Below, in pieces: positions 36,750 to 45,482 of a DNA stretch of 64,000 nucleotides. The stretch lies in NCBI GenBank assembly GCA_964452085.1, contig CAYVKL010000004.1, forward strand, positions 186,001-250,000. Direction: 5' to 3'. Numbering within the stretch: position 1 is the first letter of the stretch; each line of letters begins with the position of its first letter. Both the position numbers and the translations under genes were made by a program. The notes beneath the pieces were generated by a model. It worked only from the letters and a program-made list of their open reading frames with translations, had not been told where the DNA came from and made no database searches. The DNA comes from Methanobacterium sp964452085. GTDB taxonomy: Archaea > Methanobacteriota > Methanobacteria > Methanobacteriales > Methanobacteriaceae.

Positions 36750-37181
36750 ATGAAACTAAAACAAATATCTGTATTTCTGGAAAATAAAAAAGGAAGACTA
36801 TGGAAAGCCATGAATGTTCTCTCCAATGCGGGTGTGAATATCAGGGCGCTTTCAATTGCAGATACCTCTGAATTTGGTATTTTACGCATGATTGTTCCGG
36901 ATCCAGATCTGGCTGAGGAAATTCTAACAGCAAATAATTTCGTAGTTAAAGTTAACGAAGTTATTGCAGTGGAAGTTCTTGATGAACCTGGTGGACTGGA
37001 TTCTATTCTAGGTATTTTTAACAACGCAGATGTTAATGTAGAATACTTATACGCCTTTGTTGAGAAAAAAACAAACAAAGCCATTGTAGTCATTCGTACT
37101 GAGGATGTTGATGCGGGTATAAAAGTTTTAGAAGAAAAAGGAGTTGCTATTCTAAGGGCAGAAGATGTCAATCTTCTTTAA
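36750..37181 (+). CDS. Double ACT-domain regulatory protein
   Basis: A 143-residue protein consisting of two ACT domains (about 3-70 and 72-140). The first reads ISVFLENKKGRLWKAM, then NVLSNAGVNIRALS, and the second begins VLDEPGGLDSILGIF. ACT domains bind amino acids. Such proteins regularly follow paaK or indolepyruvate oxidoreductase genes and probably sense aromatic amino acids. GGGGATG precedes the ATG at 36750; GTG at 36744 is less likely. Separated from paaK by 113 bp. Confidence 0.88.
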   Translation: MKLKQISVFLENKKGRLWKAMNVLSNAGVNIRALSIADTSEFGILRMIVPDPDLAEEILTANNFVVKVNEVIAVEVLDEPGGLDSILGIFNNADVNVEYLYAFVEKKTNKAIVVIRTEDVDAGIKVLEEKGVAILRAEDVNLL

Positions 37182-37239
37182 TAATTTTTTTAATATAATT
37201 TATAACCACATTTATAATATTAAAGTAGGAGGGGTCTAA

Positions 37240-38379
37240 CTGAAATGTTCCAACTGTGGTACTGAGAACACGGATAATGCTAAATTCTGTGAAGAATGCG
37301 GGAAAGAACTTTCACCTTCAACTAAGGAGTTTACTTCAGTTAAAAGTAAAGTAGATAAACCTGATTCTAAAAAATCTACTCGGGTTAACACAAAATTCAT
37401 AGTTATTGCCGCAGTGGTGATAATTGGATTATTAGCATTGAGTGCTTACATTTTTTATCATCCAGCAGCGAGTTCTCCACAAAATGCCACAGTATTTATA
37501 GTATCTGCAGTTTCTGGTGCGGCTAAAGTTACAGATCCCGCTGATAACAAGACTTATGATGTGACAGTTGATTATTATGGGATATCTGCTGGTTCGGGAT
37601 TTATAATCACCAGCGACGGTTATATTGCTACTGCTGCCCATGTTGTAGGAGATCCGTGGGATTTGGAGAAAAAAGGAGTTATCCGGAAAATAACTGATGA
37701 AGATCTCAAATTCTACGTGGATAAAGCAGCCATTTACATATTCCTTCAGAAGGCTCATCCAGAGATGATCAGTAGTTTAAATGAATCACAGTTAGATACT
37801 TTAACAAACCAGTTCATGACTGCTGGAGCTGTTAAAGCAAGTAGATATGAAAATAATATTTACATCAGGGGTCCTGCATTTCCAGAAAGCTCCAGTAATC
37901 CTGCAAAGGCAAGATTGATTGATATGGGGGATTCTTCAAATGAAATGGATGTTGCCATTTTAAAAGTTGATAAAGTCAGTAAACTACCTTACCTACCCTT
38001 AAGCAACCAAAAAATCAACGTTGGAGACAATGTAAGGATTTATGGCTATCCAACAGAGCAATTTGCTTTCTACAGCAATATGGACACCAAAGGAGGCAGT
38101 AAACAACTTTGGAATAGTATTTACACAGCTACCCTTACCAGTGGGATCGTAAGTGCTGAGAGACCTTCCACTAAAGGTACTAAATACTATCAAACCGATG
38201 CTGCAGTTGATAGTGGTAGTAGTGGAGGGCCTGTTTGCAATTCCAACAATCAGGTGATTGGAATTCTGGTAGAAGGATTTGAAAAACAAGGATTTAACTT
38301 TTTCCTGCCTTCAGAATATGTTATCAAAATGTGCAATGAAAATAAAGTTAAAGTGGGAGGTTCAATACTCCCATTTTAA
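37240..38379 (+). CDS. Zinc-ribbon, membrane-anchored trypsin-like serine protease; apparent CTG start
   Basis: Reading back from the protease domain, the frame continues to TAA at 37237-37239. The first codon after it is CTG, placed five bases after AGGAGGGG (37227-37234), and no ATG, GTG or TTG occurs before 37414. The resulting 379-residue protein has a zinc ribbon (C3, C6, C17, C20), a linker, a membrane helix (about 53-72) and an external HtrA/trypsin-like domain with triad His134 (ATAAHVVG), Asp237 (EMDVAILKV) and Ser328 (DSGSSGGP). There is no PDZ domain. It is probably a surface protease for misfolded proteins. Starting at the internal GTG (37414) would delete the zinc ribbon and cut the helix. 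Confidence 0.83.
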   Translation: MKCSNCGTENTDNAKFCEECGKELSPSTKEFTSVKSKVDKPDSKKSTRVNTKFIVIAAVVIIGLLALSAYIFYHPAASSPQNATVFIVSAVSGAAKVTDPADNKTYDVTVDYYGISAGSGFIITSDGYIATAAHVVGDPWDLEKKGVIRKITDEDLKFYVDKAAIYIFLQKAHPEMISSLNESQLDTLTNQFMTAGAVKASRYENNIYIRGPAFPESSSNPAKARLIDMGDSSNEMDVAILKVDKVSKLPYLPLSNQKINVGDNVRIYGYPTEQFAFYSNMDTKGGSKQLWNSIYTATLTSGIVSAERPSTKGTKYYQTDAAVDSGSSGGPVCNSNNQVIGILVEGFEKQGFNFFLPSEYVIKMCNENKVKVGGSILPF

Positions 38380-38381
38380 TA

Positions 38382-38412
38382 AAACTTTTTTTTTAGATAT
38401 TTTTTTAGATTT
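38382..38412 (+). terminator. T-rich terminator after the protease gene
   Basis: Two T-runs (TTTTTTTT and TTTTTTT) follow the stop codon within 35 bp. Archaeal RNA polymerase ends readily at such runs without a hairpin. Confidence 0.4.
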
Positions 38413-38486
38413 TATATTTTCTTAAATTGAATTTTACCCGGAAATCTTAGATTAATGGAAATTTTATAAATTCAAGTCTACAAAAT

Positions 38487-39296
38487 CTAAATCTGTTCCA
38501 AATACTTATTTTTAATTTTATCAAAGTCTTCCTGAGTTATGGCACCTATATCCAGAAGTTCCTTGGCTTTTTTAATTTTTTCCACAGGATCCACGTCTTG
38601 GATGTCTTCTTCGTGTGATTCTGCTGTTTCTGTGACATTTGCAGATTTAAATGATTGCGATGTTCCTGAGACTTCTGCAGGTTTAAATGATTCTTTTGTT
38701 TCAAAGTCTTCATGTTCTGATTCAGGAACTGATGTCTGTTCATCAGATTTTAAATGCTCAGGGACTTTTATTTCAGGTACAACTGGAGATTCATCAGTTT
38801 CAGTTGTTTGATGTTCTAATTCGTCTAAAGAAGGTTCAACAGTTTCTTCAGAGGAAATATCTTTTTCGGGTGAAGATTCTGCTACTTCAGGGGATGCAGT
38901 AACGTTTTCGTCTTCTATTACAGTTTCCGTTTCTATAGCTTCCTCTTCAATTTCTCCTTCAAATTTGTGACCACATATTATGCAGAATTTGGCATTGAGC
39001 TTGTTTTTTTGATTGCAAGATGGGCAGACCTTAGATTCAGTTTCTTTATTATCTCCAGATACTGATGAGTCTGAACTTTCTTTAGTTTCTTCAGTACTTT
39101 TGACCGGGGGGACAGTAGAAGTTTCTTCTTTAGGCAAGGGTTTTCCACAACCAACACAGAATTTTGCATTTTCAAGGTTAGGTGTCTGGCACTCTGGACA
39201 ATTAACTGTGCCCTCATCTACCTTATTTTTCTCAGAAAGGTTTTCTCCCCTTCTTTTTGCATCTAATCTTCTTTTAATCTCATCACTGGAAACCAT
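38487..39296 (-). CDS. Double zinc-ribbon protein with acidic linker and C-terminal SHOCT domain
   Basis: A 269-residue protein of three parts. Two zinc ribbons (NCPECQTPNLENAKFCVGCG, about residues 33-52, and VCPSCNQKNKLNAKFCIICG, about 90-110) are followed by a highly acidic Ser/Glu/Thr-rich disordered linker, then a SHOCT domain (KAKELLDIGAITQEDFDKIK) at the end. SHOCT motifs cap many envelope-associated or scaffold proteins. GAGGTG precedes ATG. The gene follows cofC and thiD on the same strand. Function is unknown; the layout suggests a scaffold or regulator. Confidence 0.72.
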   Translation of the reverse strand: MVSSDEIKRRLDAKRRGENLSEKNKVDEGTVNCPECQTPNLENAKFCVGCGKPLPKEETSTVPPVKSTEETKESSDSSVSGDNKETESKVCPSCNQKNKLNAKFCIICGHKFEGEIEEEAIETETVIEDENVTASPEVAESSPEKDISSEETVEPSLDELEHQTTETDESPVVPEIKVPEHLKSDEQTSVPESEHEDFETKESFKPAEVSGTSQSFKSANVTETAESHEEDIQDVDPVEKIKKAKELLDIGAITQEDFDKIKNKYLEQI

Positions 39297-39370
39297 AAAT
39301 ACACCTCTATTAAATTATTTTGTGAAATTAATGCTGAATCCCTACGTTATTATTTTGGTTATAATGCCTA

Positions 39371-40129
39371 TTAATCCCCACAGTTTTTTAATTTCCATAA
39401 TTGATTTAGAGTACCCCTATCCCCTTCTTCAATGGCTTTTTTTGTGAAATATGATGCTTTTATAAGGGATTCATTCAATGGAACGCCATTAGCACGGAAT
39501 GCCGTAATGGCCGCGGAGTAAGTGCATCCAGAACCATGTGTATTATTGCTTTTGAGAATTTCACCATCAATTTCCATTAAAGATCGTTTGAAAAAGATAT
39601 CCCTCCCTTTCAAGTGCCCTCCAGTAACAACTGTAGGGCAAATTTTTCCAATCTCCACTGCAGCCTTACGAGCATCCTCTTCATTTTCTATTTTGATACC
39701 AGATAGTGCCTGTGCTTCATGGATATTGGGTGTAGTTAACTCAGCCACAGGTAATAGGTGTTTCTTAATGGAATTAGCAAGGTTCTCCAGGGATAAAACA
39801 CATCCTGAACCAGCAACCAGGACCGGATCTACAATAAGCTTTAGATTATACTCACGCACCTTCCTGGCAACCAATTCAACAATTTCAGGTGAATATAGCA
39901 TTCCGGTCTTGGCATGCTGAATATCTTCAGCTTCCAGTACCAGATCAATTTGTTCTGCTACAAATTCAATGTCAACCTGTTGAATATCATTTACTCTATT
40001 TATATTCTGAGCAGTAAGGGCAGTAATAACCGCAGTTGAGTAAACACCTAAAGCATGAAATGTTTTTACATCAGCCAGAATCCCCGCCCCACCGGAAGGA
40101 TCAAATCCAGCAATGGATAGGGCTATCAT
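39371..40129 (-). CDS. thiD: Hydroxymethylpyrimidine/phosphomethylpyrimidine kinase
   Basis: A 252-residue ribokinase-fold enzyme that phosphorylates HMP and HMP-P for thiamine. The start MIALSIAGFDPSGGAGILAD, the LTAQNINRV block and the C-terminal NTHGSGCTYSAAITAF anion hole with its catalytic Asp/Cys region are typical. Many archaeal ThiD proteins carry a ThiN domain at the C-terminus; this one ends without it. It lies 17 bp after cofC, so the two form an operon. Confidence 0.93.
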   Translation of the reverse strand: MIALSIAGFDPSGGAGILADVKTFHALGVYSTAVITALTAQNINRVNDIQQVDIEFVAEQIDLVLEAEDIQHAKTGMLYSPEIVELVARKVREYNLKLIVDPVLVAGSGCVLSLENLANSIKKHLLPVAELTTPNIHEAQALSGIKIENEEDARKAAVEIGKICPTVVTGGHLKGRDIFFKRSLMEIDGEILKSNNTHGSGCTYSAAITAFRANGVPLNESLIKASYFTKKAIEEGDRGTLNQLWKLKNCGD

Positions 40130-40146
40130 TGATTTTCACACCTCAT

Positions 40147-40815
40147 TTATCTTTCCACCTTCAATCTCTCAATTCCGTGGTTGGATTTTACCTTGAGTCC
40201 AATGCTTTTAAGGTATTTGCTGGTTTCAGTGCCAGAACCATGGAGCATGATTTCTCCCAGATCCTCGGCAGTGTTGACATCAAGTGAAAGGTAAAATGAA
40301 TCATAAACATACCTATGCAAACCGGCGTTATCCGCTTCTTCAAGATGTTTGAAGAAACTACAATCTCCAAACTTCATTTCTATTCCGTTGGTGGGACATA
40401 AAAGGGCGTTAGTCCCCCCTCCCTTTGCGGGAGTTATTATAACCGGCCATTTTTTGGTTAATTCAACCATTTCCTGGGCCTGGTTTTCATGAATAAGTGG
40501 TACATCTGAGGGTATGATAAGTACCTGTTCCGCTTTTTGGGAACAATAATTAACAGCCTGAGTCAATGCACCATTAAGATCTGTTTGACCTTTTTCTTCC
40601 AGACATGTAACATTTAAATCCTTGACAAAAGTTAGTACATCTTTATCAGAACTAATAACAACTATCTGATTAACACTGGCCCTAATTGATTTTATAACAT
40701 CTTGTAACATGGCTTTAAGAAGGTTTTCCCTCTCAAGAGGTGTTAGAGTTGGGGATAATCTGGTTTTTGCTTGTGAAAAACGTGACACTGGAATTATTGC
40801 AAAAGTTTTTTTCAT
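40147..40815 (-). CDS. cofC: 2-phospho-L-lactate guanylyltransferase (coenzyme F420 biosynthesis)
   Basis: A 222-residue nucleotidyltransferase that activates phospholactate (or phosphoenolpyruvate) with GTP for F420. The N-terminal FAIIPVSRFSQAKTRLSP, ISSDKDVLTFVKDL, and IPSDVPLIHENQAQEM with the metal Asp, then GGTNALLCP, are the family blocks. Length is normal. First gene of cofC-thiD-SHOCT. Confidence 0.93.
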   Translation of the reverse strand: MKKTFAIIPVSRFSQAKTRLSPTLTPLERENLLKAMLQDVIKSIRASVNQIVVISSDKDVLTFVKDLNVTCLEEKGQTDLNGALTQAVNYCSQKAEQVLIIPSDVPLIHENQAQEMVELTKKWPVIITPAKGGGTNALLCPTNGIEMKFGDCSFFKHLEEADNAGLHRYVYDSFYLSLDVNTAEDLGEIMLHGSGTETSKYLKSIGLKVKSNHGIERLKVER

Positions 40816-40906
40816 GTTATCAAGTTTAAAAGTGTTTTAGATGAGTAGGTTAGATTGAAATTATTGGAACTGAATGATGTAAAAATTTATGGGAATAATT
40901 TTATAC

Positions 40907-41596
40907 TTATATTCCCAATGTGCTTCGAATCCACTGTCTTAAGTCACCAAGCCAAGTAGTAGCCTGGTTGTTGGAGTCAGCAGTGCTTGAAAGATTTTGA
41001 ATTGATTCAGCAGTAAGACTGAAGCGAACCATCACCTCATTTTTGGCAGTATTCAGTTTTTCTTGAAGTTGATAGTATTTAATTTTCTGAGTCTGGACTA
41101 CAGCCATTGCTTCACCAGTGTAAGGATCAACCTGACCTTTACCTACAATAATCCATATTTGTAGTTGGGATTGGGTGGCATTTTGTAGATCTGAAGGATT
41201 TGAAGTATCAATAATCTGCTTTATCTGATTGGATACCATGCCGGATGGTGTGAGCGTTGCTCCGGGAATTGCTTTTGTTTCAGGTTCAATGCAATATGCT
41301 TTAACAGTATCGTTACTACCTGGGCTGACTTTTTTGTCTTCAATTATAACCAGGTCCTGTGATTCTTTACTTTTAAGAGAGGTGCCCTTATCCACGACAA
41401 TAGGTTTTGTGCCATTGTTTTTTATGGTAACATTGTGGGGTATGGTTCCTGCGGTGGTTTTTTGAATAATTTCTACTTGCTTAATATCATAAGCTTGTTC
41501 AAGTGTTATGCCGCCTCCAGAAAGAAAACTGACAGCGCCACAACCACCAGCAAAGGCAAAAACTAATACTATCAGTAATACTAACCTCACATTCAT
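40907..41596 (-). CDS. Predicted secreted or lipid-anchored protein of unknown function
   Basis: 229 residues, with a signal peptide (MNVRLVLLIVLVFAFAGGC) whose AGGC end resembles a lipobox with Cys19. The mature part is a beta-rich domain with VTIKNNGTKPIVVDKGT, then a helix-rich tail. AGGGG precedes ATG. No known family recognised. It lies alone between cofC and proS. Confidence 0.65.
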   Translation of the reverse strand: MNVRLVLLIVLVFAFAGGCGAVSFLSGGGITLEQAYDIKQVEIIQKTTAGTIPHNVTIKNNGTKPIVVDKGTSLKSKESQDLVIIEDKKVSPGSNDTVKAYCIEPETKAIPGATLTPSGMVSNQIKQIIDTSNPSDLQNATQSQLQIWIIVGKGQVDPYTGEAMAVVQTQKIKYYQLQEKLNTAKNEVMVRFSLTAESIQNLSSTADSNNQATTWLGDLRQWIRSTLGI

Positions 41597-41734
41597 AGGA
41601 AACCCCTTATATCACTATTTATTGACGAATTTTAGTGTAGATATTTATATTGATAATTAAATTTTCCATCCTTTTTAAAGTTTACTTAGCTATTTAGTGT
41701 TCAATAAGTGAAATTTTAGTGATTAAACATAATC

Positions 41735-43141
41735 TTAGTATGTTTTGGCTAAAAGAGCTAAATTCTTCCCTGGTGAACCACATTTTATGCATTTTCCGTC
41801 CTGTGATTCTTCACTGCTTCCGAGAATATCAACCTTAACATAATCCTCAATTTCATTACCACATGATTCTTCCCCACACCAGTGGAAAGATACTATGCCC
41901 TTATTTTCTGTAAGAATATCTTTGGCTTCTTCCAGGGACCCTGCATATCTAATATTCTCCTTGAATTTTTCCCAGGCTTTGCTTTTAAGATTTTCATTGA
42001 TTTCCTCTAAAAGTTGATCTAAATCAGTTATAAGGGTTTCTTCGCGGTATTCGACAGTTTCTTTTTCCATGGTGTCCCTGCGTAGTGTAACCATCTTCTT
42101 ATTTTCAATATCTCTGGGGCCTATTTCTAGGCGTAGAGGAACTCCTCTCATTTCCCATTCATAATACTTTTTACCTGCTCGAAGGTCTCTGTCATCCAGA
42201 TGGACCCTAATACCTGACTTTTTTAGTTTATCTGTTAATTTGCCGCAGAAATCAAGAACTGCTTCTGCACCCTTTTTAAATAGGACTGGTACTATGACCA
42301 CTTGATAAGTAGCGACACTTGGTGGGAGAATGAGTCCAGATGAATCTCCATGAATACCTATGATTGATGCAATCACACGGTCTGAAAGACCATAACAGGT
42401 TTGATAAACGTATTCATGTTCTCCTTCTGCAGTTTCATAGGTGATGTCAAATGTTCTGGCGAATGTTTGACCCAAATTGTGAACAGTCCCTATCTGCAGG
42501 GTTTTACCATCAGGCATGAGAGTATCAAAGGCCATGGTGTAATCTGCACCAGGGAACTTATCCCATTCCGGACGTCGGGTAATTACGTAAGGAATTCCCA
42601 ACTCATCAAAAAAACTGCTATATATCTCAATAGCCCTTTCAACCTGTTTTCTGGCCCCTTCAGAGTCAGCGTGAATGGTGTGTGCTTCTTTAAAGGTTGT
42701 AATTTCTCTAACTCGTATCAGAGGTCTGGTGTGTTTAGTTTCATAACGGAAAGTGTTAACAACCTGATAGTACCTCATGGGTAGATCAGAGTGGGAACGC
42801 ACCCAAAGGGCAAACATGGGATACATTGCAGTTTCACTGGTTGGTCTAAGGGCAAGTTTCTTATTAAGAGGAGTTAAACCTCCGTGAGTTACCCAGTAAA
42901 CTTCTTCTTCAAATCCTTTGACATGTATGGCCTCTTTTGCCAGTTCATCTTCAGGAATAAGGAGAGGGAATAGAACTTCTTCATGATCTTCATCTAAAAT
43001 TTCTTTAAGTAAATTAAGAGCGTACTTTCGAATTCTAAAGCCTTGCGGCATCCAAACGTGCATTCCTTTGATAGGGTAACGTGTGTCGATTATCTCTGCT
43101 TCTTCCAGTATATTATGGAACCATTCGCTGAACTCGGACAT
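41735..43141 (-). CDS. proS: Prolyl-tRNA synthetase, archaeal type
   Basis: A 468-residue class II synthetase of the archaeal/eukaryotic group. Class II motif 2 is in FRYETKHTRPLIRVREITTFKEAHT (in parts FRYETKHTRPL and REITTFKEAHT) and motif 3 in EMRGVPLRLEIGPRD. It ends in a C-terminal zinc-binding region (CGEESCGNEI, GKCIKCG) and the usual terminal Tyr, LLAKTY. GGTGA precedes ATG. The bacterial editing insert is absent, as expected. Confidence 0.96.
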   Translation of the reverse strand: MSEFSEWFHNILEEAEIIDTRYPIKGMHVWMPQGFRIRKYALNLLKEILDEDHEEVLFPLLIPEDELAKEAIHVKGFEEEVYWVTHGGLTPLNKKLALRPTSETAMYPMFALWVRSHSDLPMRYYQVVNTFRYETKHTRPLIRVREITTFKEAHTIHADSEGARKQVERAIEIYSSFFDELGIPYVITRRPEWDKFPGADYTMAFDTLMPDGKTLQIGTVHNLGQTFARTFDITYETAEGEHEYVYQTCYGLSDRVIASIIGIHGDSSGLILPPSVATYQVVIVPVLFKKGAEAVLDFCGKLTDKLKKSGIRVHLDDRDLRAGKKYYEWEMRGVPLRLEIGPRDIENKKMVTLRRDTMEKETVEYREETLITDLDQLLEEINENLKSKAWEKFKENIRYAGSLEEAKDILTENKGIVSFHWCGEESCGNEIEDYVKVDILGSSEESQDGKCIKCGSPGKNLALLAKTY

Positions 43142-43589
43142 TTCTTCACCATTATAAATTATAAAATTATCATCAGTTTAATTGAATTTTTTTAGGTAGA
43201 TTTATTTTAAAAAATTATGTTCATATTATAAGAGTAATTTCTTTTGTCGTTCTGATGCCTAGATTAAATTCTAATCCCTAGATTAATATATTGGCTTTAC
43301 TAATTATTCTAAGTTACTAATAACCGTTAATTCTAGGTTAATATTCATGGATTATAATTTCTATAGCATTCTAAATTAGGTTAATAGATAGGGTTTAAGA
43401 TCGAGTTATAATAAATGTTTTGAATCAGTAAACCTTGAAAATCTAATAAGTCGAATCTCACTGAATCAACTATTGACTTGTTGCCCTATGAAATGTTGAT
43501 AAGCTAATTAAATTACTCTACAAAATTAAATCAAAAATTATTTTATCTGTCAACCTAAAGATCATATATTTAAAGTAAAGGAGATTTAC
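43142..43589. other. Divergent promoter region between proS and egsA
   Basis: No gene. A direct repeat CCTAGATTAA occurs at 43258-43267 and 43277-43286 (19 bp apart) and a related inverted copy (TTCTAGGTTAA) near 43333. These could be a regulator site. Otherwise only AT-rich DNA was seen. Confidence 0.4.
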
Positions 43590-44636
43590 ATGGATTTTAA
43601 TCGAGTCAAATTACCACGGGAGATCCACAGCGGTCCTGGAGTTATAAAGGAAACAGGATCCATTTGTAAGGATTTAAAACTTAAAGGGAAAGTGTTAGTG
43701 GCTAGTGGGCCCAAAACAATGAAAATAGCCGGGGAAAATGCCATTAACAGCTTACATGATCACGAATATGAAGTGGATACCATTATTGTAGAAACTCCAT
43801 CCAATGATGCTGTTAATGAAGTGCAGGATTGTATGGATAATGTCAGTGCAGTTATAGGAGTTGGTGGTGGTAAGGTTATAGATGTGGCTAAAATGGCAGC
43901 CACCCAGGCTGGTGCAAACTCAGTCAGCATTCCCACTGCTGCATCCCATGATGGTATTTCTTCTCCACGTGCTTCCATTAAAAATCAGGGAGGCAGTGTT
44001 TCACTTGCAGTTGAACCACCAGTTGGAGTAATTGCAGATACTCAGATTATCAGCCAGGCTCCTTTTCGTCTATTAGCAGCTGGTTGCGGAGATATAATAT
44101 CTAACTACACTGCAATTTTAGACTGGAAATTAGCTCATCGTTTGTTAAATGAAGATTTCAGTGATTCAGCAGTAGCTTTATCCTTAATTACTGCTGAAAC
44201 CATGATTCAGTCTGCGGGTGCTATTAAGGAGGGACTTATTGAAAGTGCTGCAATAGTGGTAAAAGCTCTTATTTCCAGTGGAATGGCCATAAGTATTGCT
44301 GGGAACAGCCGACCTGCTAGTGGCGCTGAACATAAATTTAGCCATGCTCTTGATATATTAGCTCCAAAACCCGCACTTCACGGTGAACAATGTGGAGTGG
44401 GAACTATTATGATGATGTATCTCCATGGAGGAGACTGGGAATTCATTCGAGACACACTAAAAACTATAAAAGCCCCTGTAAATGCCCATGAACTAGGTAT
44501 TGAACCAGAATATATCATTAAAGCTTTAACTGAAGCACACAATATTAGGAAAGAACGTTATACTATTCTGGGAGATAGAGGCCTTACTGAAGAAGCAGCA
44601 CGTAAATTGGCCCAAAAAACAGGTGTAATAGATTGA
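43590..44636 (+). CDS. egsA: sn-Glycerol-1-phosphate dehydrogenase
   Basis: A 348-residue iron-alcohol-dehydrogenase-fold enzyme that makes the glycerol-1-phosphate backbone of archaeal lipids from DHAP. The blocks GVGGGKVIDVAKMAA (NAD), IPTAASHDGISSPRASI and ASGAEHKFSHAL with metal ligands His and Asp are typical. AAGGAG before ATG 43590 sets the start. Gives strong archaeal assignment. Confidence 0.95.
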   Translation: MDFNRVKLPREIHSGPGVIKETGSICKDLKLKGKVLVASGPKTMKIAGENAINSLHDHEYEVDTIIVETPSNDAVNEVQDCMDNVSAVIGVGGGKVIDVAKMAATQAGANSVSIPTAASHDGISSPRASIKNQGGSVSLAVEPPVGVIADTQIISQAPFRLLAAGCGDIISNYTAILDWKLAHRLLNEDFSDSAVALSLITAETMIQSAGAIKEGLIESAAIVVKALISSGMAISIAGNSRPASGAEHKFSHALDILAPKPALHGEQCGVGTIMMMYLHGGDWEFIRDTLKTIKAPVNAHELGIEPEYIIKALTEAHNIRKERYTILGDRGLTEEAARKLAQKTGVID

Positions 44637-44649
44637 AATGATTAAGTTG

Positions 44650-44788
44650 AATTAGTAACTTGATAGTTTAATTGTCTAAAATGGTTAAATCTGAAATAGT
44701 AACTTGGATAGTGTAACTGTATAAAAGGGTTAAGGCTGAAATAGTAACTTGATAAATAGTGTAATTGACTAAATTGTTTAATTGCCTG
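44650..44788. repeat. Imperfect tandem repeat, three units of about 45 bp
   Basis: Units begin at about 44650, 44694 and 44739, each starting AATAGTAACTTG and followed by GTGTAATTG and GGTTAA-like steps. They follow the egsA stop. The third is longer. No role is apparent; perhaps a decaying minisatellite. Confidence 0.6.
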
Positions 44789-44908
44789 TAAATGCTTAAA
44801 TATAGTGGTAAAATTCAAAATTAAAATCAATATCAATTAAATCTTATAATCAGAATTATAAAAAATCAAATTTAATACTATTACATCCAATTTCATGGAG
44901 AGGATGAA

Positions 44909-45340
44909 ATGATAACCCTCATTGGGAATAATTTAGCAGAAAAAGGACTTAAATTCAGGCACTATGGAGCCGCCAGCCAGTGCGAAAAGTGTCGTTTCAA
45001 GAACACTTGTATTGAATCACTGGAAAGTGGTAGGATCTACAGAATAAGAGAAGTCAAGAACACACAACACCCCTGCCCGGTTCATGAAGGTGGTAAAGTA
45101 AAAGTAGTTGACGTGGATAGAGCCCTAATTAAAGCTGCTATTGATTCTAAACGTGCTTTCGAAGGTTCTAATATTATTTTTTCTCCCCCTGAATGTGATG
45201 AAAAATGTGATTTACGAGAATTATGCTTTCCAGAGGGACTTTACAAGGAAGATAAATGTAAGATCACCAAAAAAATTGGAAGGCCCAAGGAACAGTGTCC
45301 CAAAGGACAGAATTTAAGTTTAGTTCTTCTTAAATATTAA
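44909..45340 (+). CDS. UPF0179 family protein
   Basis: A 143-residue archaeal protein of unknown function. It has two cysteine clusters: CEKCRFKNTC at about 28-37 and CDEKCDLRELC at about 95-105, plus C118 and C131, a pattern suited to iron-sulfur or zinc. GAGAGG lies before ATG 44909. The family is restricted to Euryarchaeota and may be an iron-sulfur protein. No operon partner is close. Confidence 0.8.
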   Translation: MITLIGNNLAEKGLKFRHYGAASQCEKCRFKNTCIESLESGRIYRIREVKNTQHPCPVHEGGKVKVVDVDRALIKAAIDSKRAFEGSNIIFSPPECDEKCDLRELCFPEGLYKEDKCKITKKIGRPKEQCPKGQNLSLVLLKY

Positions 45341-45482
45341 ATCCTGAATAGAATGTCATTTTCAATATAACAGACATGGTAATTATTTGGATATTATTTA
45401 AGAAATTTTAAAAAAGAATATTTGATTAATTGTAAAAATTGACTAAATTATTATAAATTTTGCGAATACGGAGATATGATTT

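Noticed and set aside
38539..39217. Long overlapping frames on both strands across the acidic linker of the zinc-ribbon/SHOCT gene
   Set aside because: They are shadows of the repetitive Glu/Ser/Thr codons in the 38487-39296 gene.
42401..42784. A 127-residue plus-strand frame inside proS
   Set aside because: Complement of conserved ProRS motif 2 region; no start site and no family resemblance.
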